Positions 9,419-18,932 of a stretch of DNA of 64,000 nt are shown one piece after another. Every line of letters starts with the position of its first letter. Position 1 is the stretch's first letter. Under the pieces are notes generated by a model. The model ran no database searches, was not told where the DNA came from, and saw only the letters and a list, made by a program, of their open reading frames with translations. Origin of the DNA: Lentibacter sp. (GTDB taxonomy: Bacteria; Pseudomonadota; Alphaproteobacteria; Rhodobacterales; Rhodobacteraceae). Position numbers and translations under genes: made by a program. Location: contig JADGEJ010000016.1 of the NCBI GenBank assembly GCA_016744435.1, positions 1-64,000 of the forward strand. Direction: 5' to 3'.

Positions 9419-9895
9419 ATGAGCCTTCTTGTGCGTGACGCGGGCCCAGCCGATGCTGAGGCCTTGGGCGAATTGTTTTTTCTGTCTGTCCGTGAGGGCG
9501 CGGCGCCGCGCTACTCGGAAACCGAGCGCGTGGCATGGATGCCTGAGCCGCCATCAGGCCCCGAATGGGAAAGCGGCCTCGCAGAACAAGACGTTGTGCT
9601 GGTCGAAAAGGGCGGCGCGTTTCTTGGCTTCATGTCGCTTGACGCGCGCGGCTACCTCGACCTTGCCTTTGTCCAGCCTGATGCGCGTGGCACAGGCGTC
9701 GCAGACGCGCTTTATGCGGTGCTTGAAAATCGCGCTTTGGCGGCTGGCATGCCCGCGCTCACAACCCACGCCAGCCTGATGGCCCGCAGCTTTTTTGCGC
9801 GCCACGGCTGGGAGGTGCAACAGGCCGAAACCGTTTCGCGCGGCTGTGAAGAGTTACGCCGCTTCAAGATGCGCAAAGACTTTCAACTCGCTTGA
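9419..9895 (+). CDS. GNAT family N-acetyltransferase
   Basis: 158 residues with the GCN5 fold: a beta-rich N terminus, then the acetyl-CoA loop DLAFVQPDARGTGVADALYAVLENRAL (about residues 81-107), which carries a variant of the Q/RxxGxG/A motif, and a C-terminal THASLMARSFFARHGWE typical of GNATs. Acceptor unknown. The start is 3 bp behind metZ, so it is likely the second gene of a SAM-II controlled operon. Confidence 0.8.
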   Translation: MSLLVRDAGPADAEALGELFFLSVREGAAPRYSETERVAWMPEPPSGPEWESGLAEQDVVLVEKGGAFLGFMSLDARGYLDLAFVQPDARGTGVADALYAVLENRALAAGMPALTTHASLMARSFFARHGWEVQQAETVSRGCEELRRFKMRKDFQLA

Positions 9896-9924
9896 GGTGT
9901 GCCGGGGCCTCCCGCCCACGTCAA

Positions 9925-10026
9925 TTGCATCAAAGATGCAACCTCCGCAGTTGGGCATAGCCGGGTGGCGCTGTGGCAGCTTCGCTGACACAGCGCCACC
10001 CGGCGGGGCGACTTGGCGAAGCCAAG
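9925..10026. repeat. cluster of three hairpins between the acetyltransferase gene and folE2
   Basis: Three inverted repeats in 100 bp: TTGCATC-AAA-GATGCAA (9925-9941); a strong stem at 9961-10003 with 15-bp perfect arms CCGGGTGGCGCTGTG / CACAGCGCCACCCGG, extended inward by CAGC-TTC-GCTG after one mismatch; and CTTGGC-GAA-GCCAAG (10012-10026). No T run follows, so simple intrinsic termination is unlikely for the large stem. This and the next repeat fill the 428-bp gap before folE2, in which I see no gene. Confidence 0.85.
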
Positions 10027-10071
10027 GCGCAAAACCTCCCTCAGCACCAAACTGAAGACTGAAAGCCGGCA

Positions 10072-10204
10072 CCGCGCGCGGCGTTAAGTTAATTTCGGTT
10101 AAGATTTCCCAACAAAACTGTGCATACGCGTTATGCACGCATAGCTGCACACAAAACTGCATAGTGTAGGCACGGCTATTTTTAGGGTGCAAACCGGCGT
10201 TAAC
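10072..10204 (-). repeat. 61-bp-core intergenic element, copy A
   Basis: Core 10113-10173, read on the minus strand, starts GTGCCTACACTATGCAG and contains the near-palindrome GTGCATAACGCGTATGCAC. Copies B (36491-36551) and C (56992-57052) align over exactly 61 bp without gaps. Flanks also match: GGTTAACGCC before the core and TTAACGC(N)GCGCGC after it, giving a unit of about 110-135 bp. Copy A is antisense relative to folE2 and lies in its upstream region. Confidence 0.85.
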
Positions 10205-10323
10205 CACACCGTGTGCTGCATTTTTCGCAAAACTGCCGTTGGGGAGGTGCTTATAGTCTGAATTGGCAATTCGCGCGCAACTCGCCTACATTACAAAGAC
10301 CTGTACCAAAGGGGGGCACGCCC

Positions 10324-11424
10324 ATGAATAAGTCAACATCAGAGCTGCTCGCAGCACCCGACCGCGCCGAAGCCGAAGCCGCACTCGCGCGCCTGCGCGC
10401 TTGGGCCGAGGGCGCAACGCCAGAAGAAGTCGCTGATCTTGATCCGGTGATTTCACGCTTGCTGCCTTCTGGAGAAGTGTCAAATTACCCAGCACTTGCA
10501 AGGGCTTACCCGGAAGAGTTTGAAGTTGACGATATCTACAAAGCGACCTTGCCTGACTTGCAAAACGGCCCGTCGAGCCTGATCAAAGGCGCGCCACGGG
10601 TGATCCAGCATGTCGGAATTTCCAACTTTCGCCTGCCGATCAGGTTCCACACACGCGATGATAGCGACCTGTCTTTGCAGACATCGGTGACAGGCACCGT
10701 GAGCCTCGAAGCGGGCAAGAAGGGCATCAACATGTCGCGCATCATGCGCAGCTTTTATAAGCATTCGGAGGCGACGTTCTCTTTTGACGTCATTGAGGCT
10801 GCTCTGGATGACTACAAATCCGACCTTGAAAGTTTTGACGCCCGTATCCAAATGCAGTTCTCTTTTCCTATGAAAGTCAACAGCTTACGATCTGGTTTGG
10901 TTGGGTATCAGTATTACGATTTCGCGCTTGAACTTGTCGAAATTGACGGTGTGCGTCGCCAGATTATGCACATGGACTATGTCTATTCGTCGACTTGCCC
11001 GTGCTCACTTGAGCTTTCAGAGCACGCCCGCCAAAGCCGAGGCCAGCTTGCGACGCCACATTCTCAGCGCTCTGTTGCGCGGATTTCGCTTGAGGCAAAC
11101 TGCGGAAATTGCCTTTGGTTTGAGGATCTTATCGAAATGTGCCGTGAAGCGGTGCCGACGGAGACCCAAGTTATGGTTAAGCGCGAAGACGAGCAGGCTT
11201 TCGCCGAACTCAACGCCGCCAACCCGATCTTCGTCGAAGACGCTGCGCGCCTGTTTGCACAGAAGCTCGAACTCGATGCCCGCGTTGGCGACTTCCGCGT
11301 CATTGCCAGCCATCAAGAGAGTCTGCACAGCCACGATGCCGTCAGCGTGCTGACTGAGGGCGCGTTGTTTGAGAGCGAAAGCCTAGACCCTAAACTGTTT
11401 TCCACCTTGTTCCACGTTGGGTAA
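10324..11424 (+). CDS. folE2: GTP cyclohydrolase I type 2 (FolE2)
   Basis: 366 residues from the ATG at 10324; the open frame extends 111 bp upstream but into the intergenic element. FolE2 (GCYH-IB) converts GTP to 7,8-dihydroneopterin triphosphate, the first step of folate synthesis, and unlike FolE can use metals other than zinc. Conserved motifs include the metal-ligand Cys segment SSTCPCSLELSEHARQSRGQ, the catalytic ISLEANCGNCLWFEDLIEMCREAVPTE and the C-terminal ASHQESLHSHDAV. The later folate genes folB and folP lie 11 kb further on. A zinc-responsive operator might be expected, but I see none. Confidence 0.92.
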   Translation: MNKSTSELLAAPDRAEAEAALARLRAWAEGATPEEVADLDPVISRLLPSGEVSNYPALARAYPEEFEVDDIYKATLPDLQNGPSSLIKGAPRVIQHVGISNFRLPIRFHTRDDSDLSLQTSVTGTVSLEAGKKGINMSRIMRSFYKHSEATFSFDVIEAALDDYKSDLESFDARIQMQFSFPMKVNSLRSGLVGYQYYDFALELVEIDGVRRQIMHMDYVYSSTCPCSLELSEHARQSRGQLATPHSQRSVARISLEANCGNCLWFEDLIEMCREAVPTETQVMVKREDEQAFAELNAANPIFVEDAARLFAQKLELDARVGDFRVIASHQESLHSHDAVSVLTEGALFESESLDPKLFSTLFHVG

Positions 11425-11540
11425 GCCCTTCAAAGGGCTATACAAAAAGAGACGTAAGCCATGTTGCGTGCGCTCTTTTTACGCCAATAGCCAGCAGCGC
11501 GACTTGACAGCTGCGCAGCATAGGGCCAAGCCTTCGCCTC

Positions 11541-12989
11541 ATGTTTGATATTCGCCCAGTTGGATACGTTATCGGCTTGCTCGTGGCCATGCTTGGCCTA
11601 ACGATGCTCGCTCCGCTCGCCGTCGATCTGGCAGAAGGCACTGGGCATTGGCCTGCTTTCGCAGAGAGCGCTGTGATTACTGTTCTCGTGGGTGGGCTGA
11701 TGGCGCTGTCCTGCCAGAACGGGGTGCGCGAAGGGTTGAGCATTCAGCAAACCTTCTTGCTAACAACGGGTGTTTGGTTGGCGTTGCCACTGTTTGGGGC
11801 ATTGCCGTTCGTGCTCGGCGCGCCTGAGTCTCAGTATGTTGACGCGTTTTTTGAGGCCATGTCGGGCCTCACAACAACGGGTGCCACTGTGCTTGTCGGA
11901 CTTGATGAAATGCCCAAAGGCCTTTTGCTTTGGCGCGGGCTAACCCAGTGGCTTGGTGGCGTTGGCATCATCGTTGTTGCTATGGTTTTTCTACCAGAGT
12001 TGCGTGTAGGCGGGATGCAGATTTTTCGATCGGAAGGCTTTGATACTTTTGGCAAAATTCTCCCAAGGGCGACGCAGATATCATCGCGGATTTCGTCAAT
12101 TTACATAGCACTTACGCTGTTGTGCACGCTCGGGTACGTTGCCGTTGGCATGAATGCTTTTGACGCCACAGTCCATGCGATGACCACAGTCGCCACCGGA
12201 GGTTTCGCTAATTATGACGCTAGTTTCGGGGCCTTTTCTGGGGGTGCCGAGTATGTCGCCGTGGTGTTTATGTTGCTCGCTGCATTGCCGTTTGTCCGTT
12301 TTGTTCAACTGAGTGCGGGCACCGCCCAACCTCTGTTTCACGACCCGCAGGTCAAGGGGTTCTTTCTGACGGCGGTGAGCATTGTTTTCATTATGTGCGC
12401 CTGGCAAGTCTTGCAGCTTGAGCGGTTCGGCGAAGCCGACATACGCAAAATTCTGTTCAATGTCGTCTCGATCTTGACAGGAACCGGCTATGCAAGCGCA
12501 GACTATATGCAGTGGGGTTCTTTCCCGATTACGCTGTTTTTCTTTGTTGGTCTCATTGGTGGATGTGCGGGCTCAACAGCTTGTTCTATCAAGATTTTCC
12601 GCTACCAACTGCTGTTTTCTTCGGTGCGGGCTCAGATTAGAAAGATCAAGGCACCGCATGGTGTTTTCACACCCAAATACGGAGGGCGTGCGATCAGTGA
12701 TGATGTTCTGAACTCGGTCATGAGTTTCTTTGTTTTTTTCATCGTAACGCTCGGCATTGTAGCTGTGGCGCTGTCGCTTACAGGGCTCGATTTTGTGACA
12801 TCTGTCTCGGGTGCTTCGGCTGCTTTGGCCAATATTGGCCCAGGTCTCGGAGATATCATTGGCCCGGCAGGGAACTACAGTGACCTAAACGATGCGGCGA
12901 AATGGGTCTTGATTGTTGCCATGCTAATTGGGCGGCTCGAATTGCTCGCAGTCTACGCATTGTTGATGCCCGCTTTCTGGCGCGGCTGA
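11541..12989 (+). CDS. trkH: TrkH-type potassium uptake protein
   Basis: 482 residues, ten or more membrane helices in four pore-loop repeats. Each repeat has its selectivity-filter segment: GLTTTGATVLVG, TVATGGFANYD, LTGTGYASADY and ALANIGPGLGD, all retaining the central Gly. Inner-membrane K+ translocating subunit, normally gated by the NAD/ATP-binding TrkA, which is not in the window. It stands alone, convergent with the protease-like gene. Confidence 0.92.
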   Translation: MFDIRPVGYVIGLLVAMLGLTMLAPLAVDLAEGTGHWPAFAESAVITVLVGGLMALSCQNGVREGLSIQQTFLLTTGVWLALPLFGALPFVLGAPESQYVDAFFEAMSGLTTTGATVLVGLDEMPKGLLLWRGLTQWLGGVGIIVVAMVFLPELRVGGMQIFRSEGFDTFGKILPRATQISSRISSIYIALTLLCTLGYVAVGMNAFDATVHAMTTVATGGFANYDASFGAFSGGAEYVAVVFMLLAALPFVRFVQLSAGTAQPLFHDPQVKGFFLTAVSIVFIMCAWQVLQLERFGEADIRKILFNVVSILTGTGYASADYMQWGSFPITLFFFVGLIGGCAGSTACSIKIFRYQLLFSSVRAQIRKIKAPHGVFTPKYGGRAISDDVLNSVMSFFVFFIVTLGIVAVALSLTGLDFVTSVSGASAALANIGPGLGDIIGPAGNYSDLNDAAKWVLIVAMLIGRLELLAVYALLMPAFWRG

Positions 12990-13084
12990 CTTCAAGAGCA
13001 AGGATAGTGGATGCTAAGCGGAATGCTCAGTCAAAACGCGTGCACAATAGAAACCCTGAACAAGCCCTGATAGTTCTAAGCAGC

Positions 13085-14887
13085 TCACTCCCAGCAGCTC
13101 ACTAGAACAGTGACAGCTGTGGCTTCAACCGTAAGGTCTTCAGCTGCAATCAGAGTGTTCCGGTCAGAAGCATTAGCCGTTAATCCTGCAGCCGTTGCAA
13201 CCTCACGAATGGTGTCTGCATCAATCGCAAAGCTCACTTGATCAGGGAGCTTCCTACCGCCTTGTGGAGCTGGCAACAGCATTCCGAGGACAGCGCCTGA
13301 GTCGTCAAAAACTGGGCCGCCTGCATCTCCTGGTAGGGCGTTGAGTGCCAAGCGCTTAAGCTCTGGTTCACCGGCTAGGCCTTTGATGTCGCTCAAACGG
13401 CCAAAGGTCAGCGTAGGCGCGCCCAGAATTCCTTCGTAAGAGAAGCCAGAAACAGCGACCTCAGATTGCAAACGTGGCGCCGAGGCGCGCAGCGTCGCGA
13501 CTTGTGCTGGGCTTAGCGCTTCCTTGGTGCGCAAGATTGCGACACCAGACGCGTCGGCGATTACCTTTGCTTCATAGTCACCTTCGACGGTAATTCGGCT
13601 GCACGCGGCAACGGCCTCAGACGTCGTAGCTATATGACCAGAGCCATCTAGGAAAAAGCCAGAACGCGCAATTTTCGGTCGGCGAATTTCAAGCCCCGAA
13701 ACCAGATCAATACTCTGGTCGTCAGTGCCAGCAGCAGGGTCCATCGCGCCGACAGTACGAGTAAAGCTCGCACGCATTTCGCTCAGAACGCGACGGCGAC
13801 GTTCCTCATCTCCCGCAGGCCAAATCAAAGTAAAGCCTTTGATTTCACCATCGGCAAGCGAGGCTTCGGTGTGGGAAATGACGCCTGCGTTTTCTCCGAC
13901 CAAGGTGAAGCTGTTCTTTTTGCGTTCCCGCGGGCCGCTTTCAGGCACGATCTCGAGCGTTTGCATAATGTCATAGAGCCCAAAGAGGGTGTTCTGATCG
14001 CCTGATTGGCTGATCATCAAGACACGCGCATTTATGTCGCCTGAGCTGTCGAAATGCACAAATGGTGGACTGAATTTGGAGAAGCTCACAACATCCGTCG
14101 GCAGCATCATTTCGATGCCTGCAGTGTCGTTTCGGACTGCCTTCATACCAAGGCCATCGAGGACAGCGTTATATTGAACAATCAGCTGGGCGCGCTGTTC
14201 AGTCGTGAGAACGCCTGTAGGTTTGAAGGCTGAATTTGCTTCTTGCCACAAGCTCATCGAACGACGGGTTCCACGGCCGAAAGCGCCGTCAATTGTTGAG
14301 TCGTAAAAGCCTGCCCACTTGAGCGCGATCTGTAGCTTTTGACGTTCCTCGCGGCTAAGTGCGCGCTCTGAGGCACGGGCCTCGCTGGGGGTTTCGTCGG
14401 GTTTCGCGACTTGCGGCGTTGGCTCTGTTGTGGCGACTTCTTCGGGCTGTTCGGTTGGCGTGTCGGCCTGGGCGGTCTCAACAACGGGCGTTTCGGTGGG
14501 TTCGGTCACTGGCGTTGCAGCAGGTGAAGGCAAGTTCAGCAGGTTTGCGCCAATCGGCCAAAACTGCTGCCTAAAACTGGAAGAGTAGGCGATATAGCTA
14601 TCACGCGGAATTTGGCCTTCACGACGGTAAACGCGCAGTACTTCGCGGGCGTCATCAGGCAGGTAGGGGCCAAGGGCCACGCCATACCATCCGCCACCGA
14701 GAGAAAAGCCGTTCACATCAGGTAATGTGGCTGAAAACTCGCGTACCCGTTGCTGTGCTTGGCTGAGGCTAGGTTGCGCCTCAATCTGGACCCAGACAGG
14801 ATCTTGAGGCTGAGCAACTGCCTGTGCGAACGCTGCTCGCGTCGTGAAAGCTACAACAATAAAAACCGAAAAAAACAGCCGTGACAT
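13085..14887 (-). CDS. trypsin-like domain protein with peptidoglycan-binding domain, catalytic triad lost
   Basis: 600 residues: signal peptide (to about residue 22), a SPOR-like N-terminal region, a Thr/Glu/Pro-rich linker, a PG_binding_1 domain (LQIALKWAGFYDSTIDGAFGRGTRRSM), a middle domain of unknown type, and a C-terminal trypsin/HtrA-like domain. Aligned by eye to HtrA proteases, the His position (TNNHVV) reads TTSEAV, the Asp position (TDLAVL) reads SGVAIL, and the Ser position (GNSGGP) reads GDAGGP with Ala at about residue 522. All three catalytic residues therefore seem replaced. It is probably a periplasmic wall-binding scaffold rather than a protease. Confidence 0.75.
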   Translation of the reverse strand: MSRLFFSVFIVVAFTTRAAFAQAVAQPQDPVWVQIEAQPSLSQAQQRVREFSATLPDVNGFSLGGGWYGVALGPYLPDDAREVLRVYRREGQIPRDSYIAYSSSFRQQFWPIGANLLNLPSPAATPVTEPTETPVVETAQADTPTEQPEEVATTEPTPQVAKPDETPSEARASERALSREERQKLQIALKWAGFYDSTIDGAFGRGTRRSMSLWQEANSAFKPTGVLTTEQRAQLIVQYNAVLDGLGMKAVRNDTAGIEMMLPTDVVSFSKFSPPFVHFDSSGDINARVLMISQSGDQNTLFGLYDIMQTLEIVPESGPRERKKNSFTLVGENAGVISHTEASLADGEIKGFTLIWPAGDEERRRRVLSEMRASFTRTVGAMDPAAGTDDQSIDLVSGLEIRRPKIARSGFFLDGSGHIATTSEAVAACSRITVEGDYEAKVIADASGVAILRTKEALSPAQVATLRASAPRLQSEVAVSGFSYEGILGAPTLTFGRLSDIKGLAGEPELKRLALNALPGDAGGPVFDDSGAVLGMLLPAPQGGRKLPDQVSFAIDADTIREVATAAGLTANASDRNTLIAAEDLTVEATAVTVLVSCWE

Positions 14888-15037
14888 ATGAATATAGACC
14901 CTTGTCTCATGCGCGCCCGTTGGCGCAGTTGCGTCGTTTTACCAAATTATGCGGGGAGGTCACTCAAATAACGCGGTAAGGGCGCTATTTCTGTACAGTT
15001 TTTCAGTTGCTAAACCGCGCTAAGTTGTCTGGTTTGA

Positions 15038-15066
15038 TTGACCTGCCCTCTTGAGGCGCATAGGTA
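15038..15066 (+). promoter_or_regulatory. possible sigma-70 promoter for glyQ
   Basis: TTGACC (15038-15043), 17-bp spacer and TAGGTA (15061-15066), 52 bp before the glyQ start. Same -35 hexamer and spacing as the candidate before metZ. Confidence 0.45.
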
Positions 15067-15118
15067 GAGCGCGAATTGAAGAGCCACCAGCAAGTTGGTG
15101 AAGTGAAAAGGCGTCGAC

Positions 15119-16048
15119 ATGGCTGACAAGATCGAAAAACCGCGCAGTTTTCAGGAAATCATCCTGCGGCTTCAAGCCTATTGGGCCGAAAAGGGCTGTG
15201 CGGTGCTACAGCCTTACGACATGGAAGTTGGAGCGGGTACGTTTCACCCCGCCACAACCCTGCGCTCGCTGGGATCCAAGCCGTGGGCTGCGGCCTATGT
15301 GCAGCCGTCGCGCCGCCCGACAGATGGGCGCTATGGCGAAAACCCGAACCGCTTGCAGCACTACTATCAGTTCCAAACGTTGATCAAGCCAAGCCCGCCT
15401 GACTTACAAGCGCTGTATCTTGGCTCGCTTGAAGCAATTGGCATCGACATGGAAATGCACGACATTCGCTTTGTCGAGGACGACTGGGAAAGCCCGACGC
15501 TTGGCGCTTGGGGCCTTGGCTGGGAAGTCTGGTGTGACGGTATGGAAGTCAGCCAGTTCACTTATTTTCAGCAGGTTGGCGGGCATGACTGCCACCCTGT
15601 TTCTGGCGAGCTTACTTATGGGCTTGAGCGGCTGGCTATGTATGTTTTGGGCGTCGATCACGTCATGGACATGCCTTACAATAATCCGCAAACGCCAATT
15701 GCGCTTAGCTATGGCGATGTTTTCCGCCAAACCGAAGAAGAATACAGCCGCTGGAACTTTGACGTGGCCAACACCGAAGTCTTGCTAAGGCACTTCGAAG
15801 AGGCCGAGGCCGAGTGCCGCAATATTCTAGCCCAAGAAGCTCAAGATCCGAAAACCGGCAAACGTATTATCATGGTTCATCCGGCCTATGACCAATGCAT
15901 CAAGGCGTCTCATCTGTTTAACCTGCTTGATGCTCGCGGGGTTATTTCAGTAACGGAACGTCAAGCCTATATCGGGCGTGTAAGAGCCTTGGCTAAGGCC
16001 TGTGCAGACGCTTTCGTACAAACTGAAGCCGGAGGCATGGTAGCGTGA
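15119..16048 (+). CDS. glyQ: glycyl-tRNA synthetase alpha subunit
   Basis: 309 residues, full length for the bacterial alpha subunit of the alpha2beta2 enzyme. It carries the class II catalytic core: [39 protein letters not shown] at the N terminus, [22 protein letters not shown] (motif 2) and [11 protein letters not shown] (motif 3). The gene is followed by a small membrane-anchored protein overlapping by 4 bp and then by glyS. Confidence 0.96.
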   Translation: MADKIEKPRSFQEIILRLQAYWAEKGCAVLQPYDMEVGAGTFHPATTLRSLGSKPWAAAYVQPSRRPTDGRYGENPNRLQHYYQFQTLIKPSPPDLQALYLGSLEAIGIDMEMHDIRFVEDDWESPTLGAWGLGWEVWCDGMEVSQFTYFQQVGGHDCHPVSGELTYGLERLAMYVLGVDHVMDMPYNNPQTPIALSYGDVFRQTEEEYSRWNFDVANTEVLLRHFEEAEAECRNILAQEAQDPKTGKRIIMVHPAYDQCIKASHLFNLLDARGVISVTERQAYIGRVRALAKACADAFVQTEAGGMVA

Positions 16049-16518
16049 GCGGTAAGATCGTAGCGGGAGCAATTGTAGTGTTGGCATTTCTGGCCGGAGC
16101 GGCGATTTATTATCTTCAGGTGTACGGCTATTACGAAACTGTTGTGCCGTCAGGCGAAAATGACGTTGTGCTTACTGGATTGGTGAGCAGTGAACCTGAG
16201 CCTATCCTCTATGCAGATTTTGAAGCAATCGACGCCAATAGCTCGCCTATTCGTTACCGCGCTTGTTTCACGACAGCTCAGAGTATCGCGCTTCTGACCG
16301 AGACCTTTGAAGGTTACGATGACGCAGAGCCTTTGATAGCACCAGGGTGGTTCGATTGCTTTGATGCGGTTGAGATTGGTGAGGCGCTGGAAACAGGCGA
16401 GGCAGTCGCCTTTCTATCACATAAAGATATTACTGAAGGCATTGATCGGGTGGTTGCCGTTTTCCCTGACGGGCGCGGCTACGCTTGGCACCAACTCAAT
16501 GAAAAGCTGCAAGAATGA
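16045..16518 (+). CDS. DUF6446-like membrane-anchored protein between glyQ and glyS
   Basis: 157 residues starting at a GTG that overlaps the glyQ stop (GTGA). One N-terminal hydrophobic helix (about residues 5-24) followed by a soluble domain with two Cys (RACFTT and FDCFD), predicted periplasmic. Its position between the synthetase genes is shared by other Rhodobacteraceae as I recall, but no function is known. Translational coupling to glyQ is likely from the overlap. Confidence 0.75.
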   Translation: MSGKIVAGAIVVLAFLAGAAIYYLQVYGYYETVVPSGENDVVLTGLVSSEPEPILYADFEAIDANSSPIRYRACFTTAQSIALLTETFEGYDDAEPLIAPGWFDCFDAVEIGEALETGEAVAFLSHKDITEGIDRVVAVFPDGRGYAWHQLNEKLQE

Positions 16519-16654
16519 TCTGTTACGCAGCTCCTTCACCGAAGCTGAACGCATTGAAGTGTTTGGTGGTTGAGGCTGCACATCTTGGATGTGCCTGCGT
16601 GAATATCGAAACGCAAATTAACGATGGCGCGCCGCGCAGACTGAGGAAAAACTG

Positions 16655-18880
16655 ATGCCCAACCTGCTGATTGAACTCTTTTCAGAAGAAATCCCGGCTC
16701 GTATGCAAGCGCGCGCTGCGCAAGACTTGCAAAAGAGAGTGACGGACGGCTTGGTTGAAGCCGGGCTGACCTATGCTGGCGCACAAGCTTTCTCAACGCC
16801 GCGTCGGCTGACATTGGCTGTTGATAGCCTTTTGGCCGACAGCCCTGCCGTCCGCGAAGAGCGTAAAGGCCCAAAAGTTGGCGCTCCTGAGCAAGCAATA
16901 GAAGGCTTCTTGCGCGGCGCGGGCGTTGCCCGGGACGCCCTGGAAGAACGCGAAACGCCTAAAGGCGCGGTCTACTTCGCGACCATAGAAAAGCCTGGCC
17001 GCCCAGCTTCGGTGATCGTAGCTGACGTGCTTGAAGGCGTGGTTCGGAATTTTCCATGGCCCAAATCCATGCGCTGGGGCACAGGTACTTTACGCTGGGT
17101 ACGCCCTTTGCATTCGATCCTATGCATACTGGAAGATGAAGCAGGGGCTATTGTTGTTCCGCTTGATATTGATGGAATTGCAGCCGCCGATATGACCGAA
17201 GGCCACAGGTTCATGAGCCGGGGGAAGTTCGCTGTTACGTCATTTGAGGACTATGAAGCCAAGCTCAAGAAAGCCAAAGTTGTTCTGTCGAGCCAAGAGC
17301 GCGTTGATCACATCTGGCAAGACGCCACCAACCAAGCCTTTGCGGCAGGCTTAGAGGTTGTTGAAGACCAAGGGCTTCTGGCCGAAGTGGCAGGGCTTGT
17401 AGAGTGGCCAGTTGTTCTGATGGGAACAATTGAAGACGCTTTCCTTGGGTTACCTGCGGAAGTTCTGCAGACGTCAATGAGAGAACATCAGAAGTTCTTC
17501 TCGGTTAAGGACAAGAAAACCGGTCGCATCGAGCGCTTTGTAACAGTTGCCAACCGCGAAACGGCTGATGACGGGGCAACCATTCTTGCGGGCAACCAAA
17601 AAGTTCTAGCTGCCCGCTTGTCGGACGCCAAATTTTTCTGGGAAAATGACTTGCGCATTGCAAATGTTGGAATGGCGTCTTGGACCGATCAACTTAGTAA
17701 TGTTACGTTTCACAACAAGCTTGGAAGCCAAGCCGAGCGGATCTGCCGGATCGAAGCGCTGGCGCGAGATATAGCTCCCTTTGTCGGTGCAGACGGCGCG
17801 CAAGCCGAGCAGGCGGCTCGTATTGCCAAGGCTGACCTGAGCTCAGAGATGGTCAACGAGTTTCCCGAATTGCAGGGCCTTATGGGGCGATACTATGCTC
17901 AGGCTGCGGGTTTGCCTGAAGCCGTCGCGGCGGCTTGTGAAGAACACTATTCTCCGGTTGGGCCATCTGATGATGTGCCAACATCTCCCGTCTCTGTTGC
18001 TGTCGCGCTTGCTGACAAAATAGACACGCTCACAGGGTTTTGGGCTATCGACGAAAAGCCGACTGGTTCAAAAGACCCGTTCGCGTTGCGACGCGCTGCG
18101 CTTGGCGTGATCCGTTTGATGCTCACCAATGGTCTTTCGATCAAGCTTGACCGCTTTATAGATGCACAACTGGTGCGCCATAAAATCGCGATCAACCGTG
18201 CTGATGTTGAAGGCGATGAGATTGACACTCTGGAAGAAATTCTAGCAGAGATTGCAGTTTATGGGGTTTTTGGTGCTGCTTACCGAGCAGTGCTTGACCG
18301 CCGCAGCGGCGGCAAGGTGACAGAACTGCTCGGTGCAAATGTGCCAGATATTTCTGTCGATTTGCTGAAGTTTTTCCATGATCGTTTGAAAGTGCACCTT
18401 CGCGATGAAGGCATCCGCCATGATGTTATTGACGCTTGTCTTGCCAAAGAAGGTAATGATGACTTGGCTTTGGTCGCGAAGCGAGCCGAAGCTCTTGGTG
18501 CGTTCTTGAGTACTGACGACGGCGAAAACCTCACACAAGGCTTCAAACGCGCGAATAACATTCTGTCGCAAGCCGAAAGCAAAGATGGTGTGGAATATAG
18601 TTATGGCGCAGATGCCAAGCTGGCCGAAACCGACGAGGAGCGCGCGCTATTTGCAGCCCTTGAGCGAGTTGATGGAGCCGTTGCAGAAGCGTTGCGGGGT
18701 GAAGACTTCGTTGCGGCCATGGCGGGCATAGCCCAGTTGCGTGCTCCAGTTGACGAGTTTTTCGAAGCGGTGCAGGTGAACGCCGACAATGAAATCGTGC
18801 GTCGAAACCGTCTTAATTTGTTAAGCCATATCCGCAAGGTTTGTAGCTCGGTTGCTGATCTGGAGCGCATCGAAGGCTAG
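16655..18880 (+). CDS. glyS: glycyl-tRNA synthetase beta subunit
   Basis: 741 residues, starting with the family's hallmark MPNLLIELFSEEIPARMQ; GAGGAA lies upstream of the ATG. The beta subunit binds tRNA and carries an HD-like domain and a C-terminal anticodon-binding region (RRNRLNLLSHIRKV). KDPFALRRAALGVIR is another typical segment. It forms the alpha2beta2 synthetase with glyQ. Confidence 0.95.
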   Translation: MPNLLIELFSEEIPARMQARAAQDLQKRVTDGLVEAGLTYAGAQAFSTPRRLTLAVDSLLADSPAVREERKGPKVGAPEQAIEGFLRGAGVARDALEERETPKGAVYFATIEKPGRPASVIVADVLEGVVRNFPWPKSMRWGTGTLRWVRPLHSILCILEDEAGAIVVPLDIDGIAAADMTEGHRFMSRGKFAVTSFEDYEAKLKKAKVVLSSQERVDHIWQDATNQAFAAGLEVVEDQGLLAEVAGLVEWPVVLMGTIEDAFLGLPAEVLQTSMREHQKFFSVKDKKTGRIERFVTVANRETADDGATILAGNQKVLAARLSDAKFFWENDLRIANVGMASWTDQLSNVTFHNKLGSQAERICRIEALARDIAPFVGADGAQAEQAARIAKADLSSEMVNEFPELQGLMGRYYAQAAGLPEAVAAACEEHYSPVGPSDDVPTSPVSVAVALADKIDTLTGFWAIDEKPTGSKDPFALRRAALGVIRLMLTNGLSIKLDRFIDAQLVRHKIAINRADVEGDEIDTLEEILAEIAVYGVFGAAYRAVLDRRSGGKVTELLGANVPDISVDLLKFFHDRLKVHLRDEGIRHDVIDACLAKEGNDDLALVAKRAEALGAFLSTDDGENLTQGFKRANNILSQAESKDGVEYSYGADAKLAETDEERALFAALERVDGAVAEALRGEDFVAAMAGIAQLRAPVDEFFEAVQVNADNEIVRRNRLNLLSHIRKVCSSVADLERIEG

Positions 18881-18932
18881 GAGGCCTAAGCAAAGCTTGC
18901 CAGCGCAGGGTAGTTGCGTTTAATCTGCTGCA

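Noticed and set aside
11514-11540. TTGACA before trkH as a sigma-70 promoter
   Set aside because: No acceptable -10 hexamer occurs at 16-18 bp spacing, and the distance to the start codon would leave almost no leader.
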